Virus record (IMG/VR): IMGVR_UViG_3300011114_000294
Location: 1 to 30,695 of that record
Direction: 5' to 3' (one strand)
From: a virus
Length of the DNA stretch: 30,695 bases
The translations under genes and the position numbers were made by a program. This document shows, piece by piece, positions 6,991 through 14,051 of this stretch; position 1 is the first letter of the stretch, and the number at the start of each line of letters is the position of its first letter. Under the pieces are notes generated by a model, which did not search any database, had not been told where the DNA came from, and saw only the letters and a program-made list of their open reading frames with translations.

Positions 6991-7035
6991 GCCCTTTGGA
7001 TGTTCTCACCCTGCATCCTTAGGGCTATATTTTTT
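6991..7035 (+). terminator. Hairpin plus T-rich tract after the sigma operon
   Basis: GCCCTTTGGATG (6991-7002) pairs with CATCCTTAGGGC (7014-7025), interrupted by a TT/TT internal loop, and TATATTTTTT follows. It looks like a Rho-independent terminator for the 5339-6900 operon. It could also be an attenuator in front of the structured region. Confidence 0.65.
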
Positions 7036-7073
7036 ACAGAGGGAAGCGTTTAACAGCAGTGTAAAGAATGAAT

Positions 7074-7309
7074 TGAGCTACTGCGGGATAGTAACACAGC
7101 TCAGGGGTATGGCTAAGGTATAAGCCCCAGGTTACTTAGGGATGGCAATATCTCTAAAAGGTAGATACCATGTTAGTGCACATTGCTGATGACACTAATT
7201 CATGATGGCGAAGCACTCAAGCGACAAGCATGAGAACAGTCATTTAAATGAGAGCCTAACACATTGAGTAATCTTTGTGCTAGGATACTTCTATCTCTCA
7301 TTTAGCTCA
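7074..7309 (+). ncRNA. Candidate structured RNA (unrecognised class)
   Basis: This gene-free stretch contains several consecutive helices. TGAGCT (7074-7079) pairs locally with AGCTCA (7098-7103). GGGGTAT (7104-7110) pairs with ATA..CCCC (7120-7128). TTAGGGAT (7136-7143) pairs with ATCTCTAA (7150-7157). TTAGTG (7173-7178) pairs with CACTAA (7193-7198), with extra pairing outside. AAATGAGAG (7246-7254) pairs with CTCTCATTT (7295-7303) around an inner CCTAACACA/TGTGCTAGG stem (7255-7263/7276-7284). In addition, TGAGCTA (7074-7080) is perfectly complementary to TAGCTCA (7303-7309), giving a possible closing helix that competes with the first hairpin. No tRNA, tmRNA or intron core was recognised. 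It could be a trans-acting RNA, a packaging RNA or a long leader of the downstream genes. Confidence 0.5.
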
Positions 7310-7327
7310 GCATCTAAGCTCTAAGCA

Positions 7328-7344
7328 TTAAGTTAATTAGCTAA
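7328..7344 (+). repeat. 17-bp repeat, copy 2
   Basis: TTAAGTTAATTAGCTAA is identical to 5313-5329. It lies about 70 bp before the first gene of the next block and partly overlaps the inverted repeat at 7334-7361. Confidence 0.55.
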
Positions 7345-7361
7345 AAGCTTATAGCTAATTA
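7334..7361. repeat. Perfect 10-bp AT-rich inverted repeat
   Basis: TAATTAGCTA (7334-7343) is the reverse complement of TAGCTAATTA (7352-7361), with an 8-base loop. It lies between the structured region and the ATG at 7414. It is followed by a short tandem repeat, TTACTAATC twice (near 7386-7403). It may be an operator. Confidence 0.6.
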
Positions 7362-7413
7362 CACTAAGCAATATGCATAAGCTAATTACTAATCTTACTA
7401 ATCTTAACTATAA

Positions 7414-7563
7414 ATGACTGATAATAAATATAACTTTTTAAAGGCTCAAGTAAAAGTGTTTTATCCTAACTGGACTGAAGAGCAAGTAAACAAAGAATGT
7501 GAGAAGATACTAAATGCAGGTGAGGGTGCTGAAGATGAGGACTGCCTTTATTGTGGATCGTAA
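7414..7563 (+). CDS. Small hypothetical protein with C-terminal CxxC
   Basis: A 49-residue frame runs from ATG 7414 to TAA 7561-7563 (MTDNKYNFLKAQVKVFYPNW...). It is acidic towards the end and finishes with CLYCGS, a possible half zinc site. It is preceded by an A-rich leader (TTAACTATAA). Its credibility comes from protein-like composition (FYPNWTEEQVNKECEKIL) and from filling an otherwise empty gap. It is the first gene after the structured region. Function unknown. Confidence 0.65.
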   Translation: MTDNKYNFLKAQVKVFYPNWTEEQVNKECEKILNAGEGAEDEDCLYCGS

Positions 7564-7603
7564 CTGTTAAATATCAATAATCAATTATACAAATTACCGA
7601 ATT

Positions 7604-7846
7604 ATGCAATGTAATATAACATTTGACTTAGACTCACCCGAAGATGCAGCTCACCATCTGAGATGCACTAAAGCTTTAGACTTAGCGCTGTGCCTAAATG
7701 AGTTCAATACTCAGTTATTATCTCAGCTTAAGTACGATGAGCTATCAGGTAAAGAAAAGATATTACTGTCTAGAGTGAATGAGTTACTTCAAGAGACTAT
7801 GGAAGAGTATGGCATTCACTTAGAAGAGCTTTGCAGATGCTATTAA
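7604..7846 (+). CDS. Small hypothetical protein
   Basis: The 80-residue acidic protein starts ITFDLDSPEDAAHHLRC and is otherwise helical. The start is supported by an A-rich leader containing ATCAATAATCAAT (7573-7585). I recall this N-terminal pattern (a D-P/S-x-D segment followed by M/H-x-R-C) in other Bacteroidota phage proteins but know no function. It overlaps the next gene by 16 bp. It lies ahead of the TerS-like and tail chaperone genes. Confidence 0.8.
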   Translation: MQCNITFDLDSPEDAAHHLRCTKALDLALCLNEFNTQLLSQLKYDELSGKEKILLSRVNELLQETMEEYGIHLEELCRCY

Positions 7847-8190
7847 TACCAGCACAGCTTGAATCAGTAGGCACGCGGAAAGATAAGACTCTTAAACTTA
7901 CCTTTGGTACTAACGAGCTCACACCAGCACAAGCTGCTGAACTGTTCGGTACAGCCAATCAGTTCGGTTACTTAGCTTTTAAAGATGAGAGCTTCAGGAA
8001 AGAAGAGTTAGATGCTGTAGAATCGCTTAAATCAGAGTTAGAAGATACTCTCAAAAAGCCATCGCAGAGATTGAGGGGTATTTTATTCAGATGCTATGAG
8101 GCTGATAGTGAAGGATTTGTTACATTTGCTAAATACTATGATAGCAAGATGGAGCAGTTAATAACACACTTTAAGAATAAGTTAGCATGA
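7831..8190 (+). CDS. Hypothetical protein upstream of TerS
   Basis: The 119-residue protein opens with a beta-rich part (KTLKLTFGTNELTPAQAAEL) and continues as helices with a PSQRLRGILFRCYE segment near residues 77-90. It has no signal peptide or membrane span and no motif known to me. The frame overlaps the upstream gene by 16 bp and the TerS-like gene by 4 bp. A start at ATG 7837 (MLLIPAQL) is equally possible. Position suggests a DNA-packaging or morphogenesis accessory. Confidence 0.8.
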   Translation: MQMLLIPAQLESVGTRKDKTLKLTFGTNELTPAQAAELFGTANQFGYLAFKDESFRKEELDAVESLKSELEDTLKKPSQRLRGILFRCYEADSEGFVTFAKYYDSKMEQLITHFKNKLA

Positions 8191-8594
8191 GCGAGGAGCC
8201 TTCACAAAATCTAACGATTAAAAAAGATGCTATGCTTCAGGCACTTACAGCAAGTCTTGGTAACGTAACTGAGGCAGCTGAGAAGATAGGCATCAGAAGA
8301 GAAACGCATTACGCTTGGCTCAAAGATGATCCTGAATATTCAGCTGCTGTGGCTTCATTAAAGAATGTAGCTTTAGACTTTGCAGAGTCGCAGCTTAAGA
8401 AGCTAATGGAAGGAGCGGAGAGGCAGGCGCTCACCCATGATGGGGAGATAGTAACTATTAAAGATGCACCTAACACAAGTGCTATAATCTTTTACTTAAA
8501 GACTCAAGGCAAGCAGCGAGGATATATCGAAAGGCAAGAGCTGAGCACAGAGATAAAGAGCATTAACATAACCATAGACGGTACAAATATTTAA
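8187..8594 (+). CDS. Terminase small subunit-like HTH protein
   Basis: The 135-residue protein has an N-terminal HTH at about residues 16-50: ALTASLGNVTEAAEKIGI, then RRETHYAWLKDDPEY. This resembles phBC6A51-type HTH domains of small terminases. A helix follows (FAESQLKKLMEGAE), then a conserved-looking TSAIIFYLKTQGKQRGY segment and ERQEL. In the terminase small subunit family, such proteins recognise the packaging site and recruit TerL. It is 3.3 kb away from terL, with the nuclease/sigma operon and the structured region between. It overlaps the previous gene by 4 bp. Role inferred from domain and size; another DNA-binding role is possible. Confidence 0.75.
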   Translation: MSEEPSQNLTIKKDAMLQALTASLGNVTEAAEKIGIRRETHYAWLKDDPEYSAAVASLKNVALDFAESQLKKLMEGAERQALTHDGEIVTIKDAPNTSAIIFYLKTQGKQRGYIERQELSTEIKSINITIDGTNI

Positions 8595-8596
8595 GT

Positions 8597-9181
8597 ATGA
8601 GCGAGAAGATAATAAGCACTAAGTATTCAGATCAAACGCTGGGTACGTACGTAGACTTTATAGCGGCAGGCACAGATAGCATATCTCAGATTCAAGCTAT
8701 CACAGGTTTAAAGCGTGATGATATTAGAAAGATAGACATGCCTACTATTGACAAGATAGTTAATGCCTATGCTGAGGGCTTGCGTAATGATGAAAAGATA
8801 TTTGCTAAGTTTATTGAGATAGATGGAGTTAAGTTTGGCTTTCATCCTGATCTTAAGAGCATGACCTTTGGAGAGTGGCTAGACCTATCTGAGTTTAGTA
8901 AGAACTTTCCCCATCAGATGCCTGAGCTCATGTGTATTCTTTACAGACCTGTTACAGCTGAGATTAATTTGCAGTACAAAATAGAGGAGTATGATAGCAC
9001 AGTACACATGAAGTACGTGCCTCAGATGAGGAAGATGAATCTTGCTAATGTGAATGCTGCACTGCTTTTTTTTTCGACACTCAGAAACGATTTAGTGAAC
9101 AGTACACCCGAATATTTAGAAGCGGAGCTGGAGAAGCTGAGGACTCAGATAAGTCAACTAGCCGAAGAGGTGAAACATTAG
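8597..9181 (+). CDS. Tail assembly chaperone-like protein, short (zero-frame) form
   Basis: The 194-residue protein starts just after the TerS-like gene. Its central part (residues about 85-125: MTFGEWLDLSEF, then LPELMCILYRP-like PELMCILYRPVT, then YKIEEYD) resembles Bacteroidota-phage proteins in the tail-chaperone position. The C-terminus is a charged coiled coil (EAELEKLRTQISQLAEEV). A run of nine T residues at 9066-9074, in the codons for LLFFS, can shift ribosomes into the -1 frame, which is open for 87 codons past the slip site. Such paired products (gpG/gpGT style) chaperone the tape measure. Function is inferred from this arrangement. Confidence 0.75.
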   Translation: MSEKIISTKYSDQTLGTYVDFIAAGTDSISQIQAITGLKRDDIRKIDMPTIDKIVNAYAEGLRNDEKIFAKFIEIDGVKFGFHPDLKSMTFGEWLDLSEFSKNFPHQMPELMCILYRPVTAEINLQYKIEEYDSTVHMKYVPQMRKMNLANVNAALLFFSTLRNDLVNSTPEYLEAELEKLRTQISQLAEEVKH

Positions 9182-9336
9182 CAAGTGTCTATCAGTGGTG
9201 GCACGTTATCGAAGAAATGGCAGAGAGAGATGTAACTAAGTTCGATGCCATAACCAACACAAGAGCTTCAACTATATTCACCCATTTGACCTATGCGATG
9301 GACTACGCTAATAGCTTACAACAAAAGCTTACTTAA
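8597..9336 (+). CDS. Tail assembly chaperone, predicted -1 frameshift form
   Basis: This is the joined product: zero frame to the U9 run (9066-9074), then the -1 frame to TAA at 9334-9336, about 246 residues. The -1 frame past 9181 encodes VYQWWHVIEEMAERDVTKFD and then THLTYAMDYANSLQQKL, which is clearly protein-like and has no good start of its own. The first in-frame ATG (9217) would remove the WWHVIEE part. Without the extension, 155 bp before the fibre gene would be empty. Frameshifted chaperones upstream of tail genes are a hallmark of long-tailed phages. The exact slip position within the run is inferred. Confidence 0.65.
9066..9074 (+). promoter_or_regulatory. U9 slippery site for -1 frameshifting
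   Basis: In the zero frame the codons read CTT TTT TTT TCG, which contains the heptamer T-TTT-TTT that allows re-pairing of both tRNAs after a -1 slip. No clear pseudoknot was identified downstream by eye. Confidence 0.6.
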
Positions 9337-9347
9337 ATTCCACTAAT
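9337..9347 (+). repeat. TTCCACTA motif, copy 2
   Basis: ATTCCACTAATA follows directly on the stop of the chaperone extension and ends 3 bases before the fibre ATG (9352). It is the shortest of four related copies. Confidence 0.4.
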
Positions 9348-9351
9348 AGAT

Positions 9352-11766
9352 ATGAGCACAATTAACTACACATACAACGTAATAGTAGATAGGTTTAGAC
9401 AATTCGCTGAGGGACACTTTCAGCTGCGTAGGTTTACGCATGGTGAGATTAGCCAAGCCGATTTAGAGAAAGAGGCAGAGTGGCCATGGCTACACGTTAA
9501 GCCACGTGCTATTAACTATGCACCAGGTACGAGAGCATTCAGCTTTGAGATATTCATCTCAGACCTACCTCGCGATAAAGAAGATAAGACAGGATACCAA
9601 GCGGAGAGTATTACCGACTGCTCACTAATCTTCCAAGACTTAATCAACGAGATTTACTTGGGCAATATGTTTGGAGATCAGGTAGTGCTTAGCAGGCCTG
9701 TAAACTCTGAGCCATTTGTTGAGCAGTATACTCATACGTTAACGGGAGTTACCGGAACTATTGAGCTTAACTTAGATTACGATTGGAGCGCATGCTCTAT
9801 CCCTGCAAGCTGGAATTATAACACGCCTACTGATTCGCCATCGGATGGATGGGGAGCACTTCAGTTTATTGAGAGCTTAGATCAAAATGGAGTATTTGTT
9901 AGCTTGCTTAATGACTTAGAAGCACCGGGTAACTCTTACTACTATGGTACTGATGCGGAAGGTATAAAGGGATGGTATGCTATAGTAGATAATATCGGCC
10001 TCACTTGTGAGACTCTACCTGATTGCGCTACCATTATTTCTATAGTAGATGACATAGCAGCGCTGCAAACTGATGTAGCTTTAAAAGCTAACATAGCTGA
10101 TTTAGGAGCTGTAGCTTTTAGCAACGATTATAATGATTTAGATAACAAGCCTACTATTCCTCCTGCAATAACTAACACAAGTGAATTAGTTAATGATGGA
10201 GAGGATGGCATTAACCCATTTATCACAGCATTAGATGTACCTGCTCAGGTTAACGCAGATTGGAACGCAGTTAGTGGAGTAGCGGAGATACTTAACAAAC
10301 CTACGATACCAACATCATTACCACCAACAGGAACGGCAGGTGGTGACTTGAGCGGTACTTATCCTAATCCAAACGTATCTCGCATTCATGGCGTCGATAT
10401 GCAGAGCGGAACACCTTCAACTAACGATACTTGGGTATACGGTGGCTCACCTGCTAAATGGCAACACCAACACCTCAACGCTTCGCAAGTAGACAACGAT
10501 TCAAGTGTAACAGGTGCAACGGTTAAACTTGCACTGGAGCATTTAGATAGCAGTAAACAAGCGACACTTGGTTTCACTCCAGTAACCAACGCGAGAACTA
10601 TTACCATCAACGGTACAACGCAAGACTTATCAGCTAACAGAACATTCATGATAGCGACTAATGCAGGAACAGTTACAAGCGTAGCAGCGCTAACGTTAGG
10701 CACAACGGGAACAGATTTAAGCAGCACCGTTACAAATGGAACAACAACGCCTGTAATAACGCTCAACGTACCTACTGCAAGCGCAACGAATAGAGGGGTG
10801 TTGAGTTCAACAGATTGGTCTACGTTTAACGGAAAGTTTACACTACCTTCTTTGACAAGTGGAAGTGTTCTATTCAGCAATGGAACAACCATAGCGCAGA
10901 ACAACGCTAACTTCTTTTGGGATAATACTAATTCAAGGTTGGGTATTGGTAGTGCTGCTCCCGTTTCAAGACTTTCAGTAGTAGATTCATCAAACACAGT
11001 AGCGAGTCTTACGGCTAACGCTGCATCTCATTTTAATATTTCACGAGGAACATCAGGAGTTACTAATTTAGTCTTTACTATTTCAAGTGTTTCTCCTAAT
11101 ACAGCAGCAATACAGCACAGACATTCTAACATTGATGGCATCGGTTATCCTCTTGCTATCAATCCATTAGGGGGTAATGTTCAAATCGGCACAACAACAG
11201 ACGCAGGGTTCAAGCTCGATGTGAATGGGACTACTCGTCTAAATGGATTAAGTTCTATTAATGGAGTAGGAGTAGCGAATACTGCTTTAGCTGTGTATGG
11301 TAATGGTAATGGAGCAGGTAACTATCTATTCAGAATGTACGATGCAAGTTCGGTGCAAAGATTCTTTTTAACAGCAAGTGGTAACTTTCAAATGTCAAGC
11401 GCAACGGATACAGGAACCAGTGGAGACGATGAAAAATTTAGACTTGCTTTAGCATTTGCACCAACAAGCGGAACGCGTAACCACTACGGGTTATACATTA
11501 CACAAACAATCAACCAAACAGGTGGAGCGAATGGAATTACAAGAGGTCTTTACATCAATCCAACGCTAACGGCAGCAGCAGATTTCAGAGCAATTGAAGT
11601 AGCAAATGGAACAACTGTTTTAGCACCTTCAGTAACAGCGAGAGCATCTTTAAGAATACCAAGCGGAACAGCACCTACCTCACCCGTTAACGGTGACATT
11701 TGGTTTGACGGAACAAACATAAAAATGCAGATAGGCGGAGTAACAAAAACATTCACTTTAATATAA
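9352..11766 (+). CDS. Tail fibre-like protein with an unrelated structural N-terminal domain
   Basis: The 804-residue protein looks modular. Residues 1 to about 160 form a mixed alpha/beta domain (for example WPWLHVKPRAINYAPGTRAF, then LIFQDLINEIYLG) that resembles a free-standing tail or connector protein. From about 235 it becomes fibre-like: KANIADLGAVAFSNDYNDL, DNKPTIP repeats, and GGDLSGTYPNPNV near 327-342. Gly/Thr/Asn-rich beta repeats follow (WDNTNSRLGIG, GFKLDVNGTT). The end, GDIWFDGTNIKMQIGG, is typical of phage fibre tips. It should form a trimeric receptor-binding fibre joined to the tail. Codon choice seems to shift in the fibre part (more ACG, AAC, GGA), consistent with module exchange. 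Confidence 0.85.
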   Translation: MSTINYTYNVIVDRFRQFAEGHFQLRRFTHGEISQADLEKEAEWPWLHVKPRAINYAPGTRAFSFEIFISDLPRDKEDKTGYQAESITDCSLIFQDLINEIYLGNMFGDQVVLSRPVNSEPFVEQYTHTLTGVTGTIELNLDYDWSACSIPASWNYNTPTDSPSDGWGALQFIESLDQNGVFVSLLNDLEAPGNSYYYGTDAEGIKGWYAIVDNIGLTCETLPDCATIISIVDDIAALQTDVALKANIADLGAVAFSNDYNDLDNKPTIPPAITNTSELVNDGEDGINPFITALDVPAQVNADWNAVSGVAEILNKPTIPTSLPPTGTAGGDLSGTYPNPNVSRIHGVDMQSGTPSTNDTWVYGGSPAKWQHQHLNASQVDNDSSVTGATVKLALEHLDSSKQATLGFTPVTNARTITINGTTQDLSANRTFMIATNAGTVTSVAALTLGTTGTDLSSTVTNGTTTPVITLNVPTASATNRGVLSSTDWSTFNGKFTLPSLTSGSVLFSNGTTIAQNNANFFWDNTNSRLGIGSAAPVSRLSVVDSSNTVASLTANAASHFNISRGTSGVTNLVFTISSVSPNTAAIQHRHSNIDGIGYPLAINPLGGNVQIGTTTDAGFKLDVNGTTRLNGLSSINGVGVANTALAVYGNGNGAGNYLFRMYDASSVQRFFLTASGNFQMSSATDTGTSGDDEKFRLALAFAPTSGTRNHYGLYITQTINQTGGANGITRGLYINPTLTAAADFRAIEVANGTTVLAPSVTARASLRIPSGTAPTSPVNGDIWFDGTNIKMQIGGVTKTFTLI

Positions 11767-11771
11767 TTACA

Positions 11772-12026
11772 ATGGCTAAAATAAAACCAATAGTTTTTCC
11801 TCTTAACGCAGGAACAGCAACAGAGATGAGTGTACTCATCCATAATTTTACAACAGATGCAACTGTCTGTAGAACCTACTACGAATTAAAGACTGAAGAT
11901 GGTAAGATGTTATCAAACGGAGAATACGCACTTACCGAAGAGGAGTTCGCAGCATGGGGAACAAACAACGAATACGTTGCTGAGTGCGTAGCAAAGGCGA
12001 TAGGAGTAACAATTTTATCTTTCTAA
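11772..12026 (+). CDS. Small protein following the tail fibre
   Basis: The 84-residue protein begins AKIKPIVFPLNAGTATEM and has a TYYELKTEDGKMLSNGEY segment and an EEEFAAWGTNN segment. I recall similar small proteins directly after fibre genes in Bacteroidota phages and prophages; function is unknown to me. A fibre chaperone or a decoration protein is plausible. It starts 5 bp after the fibre stop with a weak A-rich leader (ATATAATTACA). Confidence 0.75.
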   Translation: MAKIKPIVFPLNAGTATEMSVLIHNFTTDATVCRTYYELKTEDGKMLSNGEYALTEEEFAAWGTNNEYVAECVAKAIGVTILSF

Positions 12027-12028
12027 AT

Positions 12029-12151
12029 ATGAACTTAACAGAGGAACACTTAAAGCAACTTGACGCTTTCATTCAAGAGATGCCTGTGAAATTCGGCTTG
12101 CCATTAATTCAGTTTTTCAACAAGATAAAAGAGGAAGCTGAGAAAGAATGA
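12029..12151 (+). CDS. 40-residue hypothetical protein
   Basis: A short frame (MNLTEEHLKQLDAFIQEMPV...) occupies the gap between the 84-residue protein and the tail-completion gene, overlapping the latter by 4 bp (ATGA at 12148). It is amphipathic and helical with a basic/acidic C-terminus (NKIKEEAEKE). It has the coupling and composition of a real gene. Function unknown; a small tail or fibre accessory is possible. Confidence 0.65.
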   Translation: MNLTEEHLKQLDAFIQEMPVKFGLPLIQFFNKIKEEAEKE

Positions 12152-12771
12152 GCATACTTGCTGAGCTGTTTGAACAGGGAGCACTGTATGATGTGCTGCT
12201 AGATTTCGGAGAATCCGTTACTGAAAGCGCACGCTCTAACATTCGCATCCAGCAAACGAGGTACGGCAAGAAAAGAAAAGCTAATACTACAGGCACGCTC
12301 GCAGCTTCGCTCTACTATGACCTAGATGTTAGTGGCACTACTCCATCTATTGCATTCAGCTCTACTGCTGATTACGCTAAATGGGTAGAGTATGGTAGAC
12401 AGGGTAAGGAGAGTAACTATAAAGGGATAGATACACGCTTTGCAGCAGGCGCAGCTAAGCCTCCGGTAGAAGCTATCCTTAATTGGATGAATCTTAAGAA
12501 GATTAAGCTACGTGCCATGGGTGAAACGGGTAAGATGACAAAGTTCGCTAAGTCATCAGTAAACAAAGATGAAGATCAGCGCAGAAGAGTAGCTAACGCA
12601 ATGGCTAAGAGTATTGAAAAGAAGGGTATTGCTCCGCTCTATTATTGGAGAGATGCCTATTTAGAAACGCTACCTGATTACGCTCCGCAGCTTAACGCTG
12701 CAATGGCCGAAGCTGTGAACATCTACATCTTAAATCAAACGAGAAAACTAACTAATATTAAACCATCATAA
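12148..12771 (+). CDS. HK97 gp10-like tail completion/neck protein
   Basis: The 207-residue protein has the pattern of head-tail joining proteins of the HK97 gp10 type. An N-terminal helix is followed by TTGTLAASLYYD, then ADYAKWVEYGRQGKESNYKG at about 79-98, KPPVEAILNWM near 110, and KSIEKKGIAPLYYW near 170. The family closes the tail tube end that docks to the head. It overlaps the 40-residue gene by 4 bp and the next gene by 1 bp. It lies on the tail side of the genome, far from the portal (22.7 kb). The fold call is by pattern and fairly convincing. Confidence 0.75.
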   Translation: MSILAELFEQGALYDVLLDFGESVTESARSNIRIQQTRYGKKRKANTTGTLAASLYYDLDVSGTTPSIAFSSTADYAKWVEYGRQGKESNYKGIDTRFAAGAAKPPVEAILNWMNLKKIKLRAMGETGKMTKFAKSSVNKDEDQRRRVANAMAKSIEKKGIAPLYYWRDAYLETLPDYAPQLNAAMAEAVNIYILNQTRKLTNIKPS

Positions 12772-14051
12772 TGGCTATTACAATACAGCAGCAGCCCTAC
12801 ATATTTACAGCACTTAAGCAAAAGCTAATAGTAGTGGCTACATCTACAAACATCGGGCAGCCTGGCTTTCGCTATGTGATAACGGTAAGCAATGGCACTA
12901 CTACTAATGTCTTTTACGTGCAGCCTAATCTCAATGGCGCTCTAGTATTTGACCTTTATCCTGTAGTCTATTCGAAGATGGATTTAGGAGTAAACAGCTC
13001 AGATGCTGTGCCTTCTCTATTTGCATCCATAACGGTGCAAGATGCTGCTACATCACGTAATATTTTGGGCATTAGCACAACTATACAAGAGGGTTATGAA
13101 GTACTTGGCTTATTCGAAGTACAGGCTACTGAATACCCATTAGATGGCAGCGCACTTATTAATGCAGCGTTTCAGATTAGTGATGGCTTTAATCCTGATC
13201 CATCTGATTACTTTGCATTAGATGGCAGCAGTAGTCAAATCATGAGTGATTTATATCGAAGCACCTATGCTATGGATGATGTATTAAGCCAATACTCATT
13301 AGGCGCTAAGACGATAGGCATAACAGCTTTTTCTGATGACTACGGAGTGCTTACTATTCCTGCTGATGATGGCTCAACTTTAACGGGTAACGCAATAGAT
13401 GACGTGCAGATAATTCAATTTAATGCAGCAGGCATACCTATTCAGACCGACACGCTAGCCTGCGTAATTGCAGCGGGAACTATTAACCATCTTCCTCTCT
13501 TACCGGCTAATATTAATGATGTTTTTGGATTAGATGCAGATTGGCATCACTACTTACTTAACTTTAGAACTTCAGGCGGTGCGCCATGCGCTCGCTCAAT
13601 AGCTGTATTCAAAGCAGAAGATGAATGCAGATTCGATAAGGTAAGATTAGGCTGGACTAATAGCCGAGGTGGATGGGACTATTTCAATTTTACTAAACGC
13701 AGTGAGGAATCTTACTCAGTGGAGCGCAAGCGCTACAGAAAGGTAGTAGGTAACTACGGCACAGCAGATGAAACTACAGCATTTGGGTTTAACACTTACG
13801 ATAGAGGGTTAACTGAGCGTACTCCATTTGTAGAGAAGATGCTTAGAGTTAGAACTGATTTCTTAACTGAGGGACAGTTTGAATACCTTAAGAATCTTAT
13901 CTACTCCGAATCAGTATACATCATTAATCCTGATGGCTCAGCTACTCCCGTAGTAATAGATAGTAATAACTATACAGCTATTAAAACGCGTAGCTACGTT
14001 AAGAATGATTTAGAATTGATGTTAAAATTCAGTAACGACTATACAGCATGA
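12771..14051 (+). CDS. Tail/baseplate structural protein
   Basis: The 426-residue protein is rich in beta strands, Gly, Ser, Thr and Asp. Its C-terminal half has LGWTNSRGGWDYFNFTKRSE near residues 297-316. This is like a recurring segment in distal-tail or baseplate proteins of Bacteroidota phages that I recall, with an N-x-x-G-G-x-D-x-F core. The end has a SESVYIINPDG turn. It overlaps the previous gene by 1 bp and the next by 4 bp, so it is cotranslated with the large baseplate protein. It has no signal peptide or membrane span. Probably a baseplate hub component; the exact role is not established. Confidence 0.7.
   Translation: MAITIQQQPYIFTALKQKLIVVATSTNIGQPGFRYVITVSNGTTTNVFYVQPNLNGALVFDLYPVVYSKMDLGVNSSDAVPSLFASITVQDAATSRNILGISTTIQEGYEVLGLFEVQATEYPLDGSALINAAFQISDGFNPDPSDYFALDGSSSQIMSDLYRSTYAMDDVLSQYSLGAKTIGITAFSDDYGVLTIPADDGSTLTGNAIDDVQIIQFNAAGIPIQTDTLACVIAAGTINHLPLLPANINDVFGLDADWHHYLLNFRTSGGAPCARSIAVFKAEDECRFDKVRLGWTNSRGGWDYFNFTKRSEESYSVERKRYRKVVGNYGTADETTAFGFNTYDRGLTERTPFVEKMLRVRTDFLTEGQFEYLKNLIYSESVYIINPDGSATPVVIDSNNYTAIKTRSYVKNDLELMLKFSNDYTA

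Noticed and set aside
6982-7361. tRNA, tmRNA or group I/II intron in the folded region
   Set aside because: No CCA-type acceptor/T-loop, no tag ORF, no recognisable intron P7 or domain V motif, and no split gene around it.
10386-10997. 203-codon minus-strand ORF opposite the fibre gene
   Set aside because: It is antisense to a convincing fibre gene, has repetitive Val/Leu/Pro-rich composition derived from the fibre repeats, and no supported start. A shadow.
9352-11766. Diversity-generating retroelement acting on the fibre
   Set aside because: No reverse transcriptase and no template/variable repeat pair were seen.
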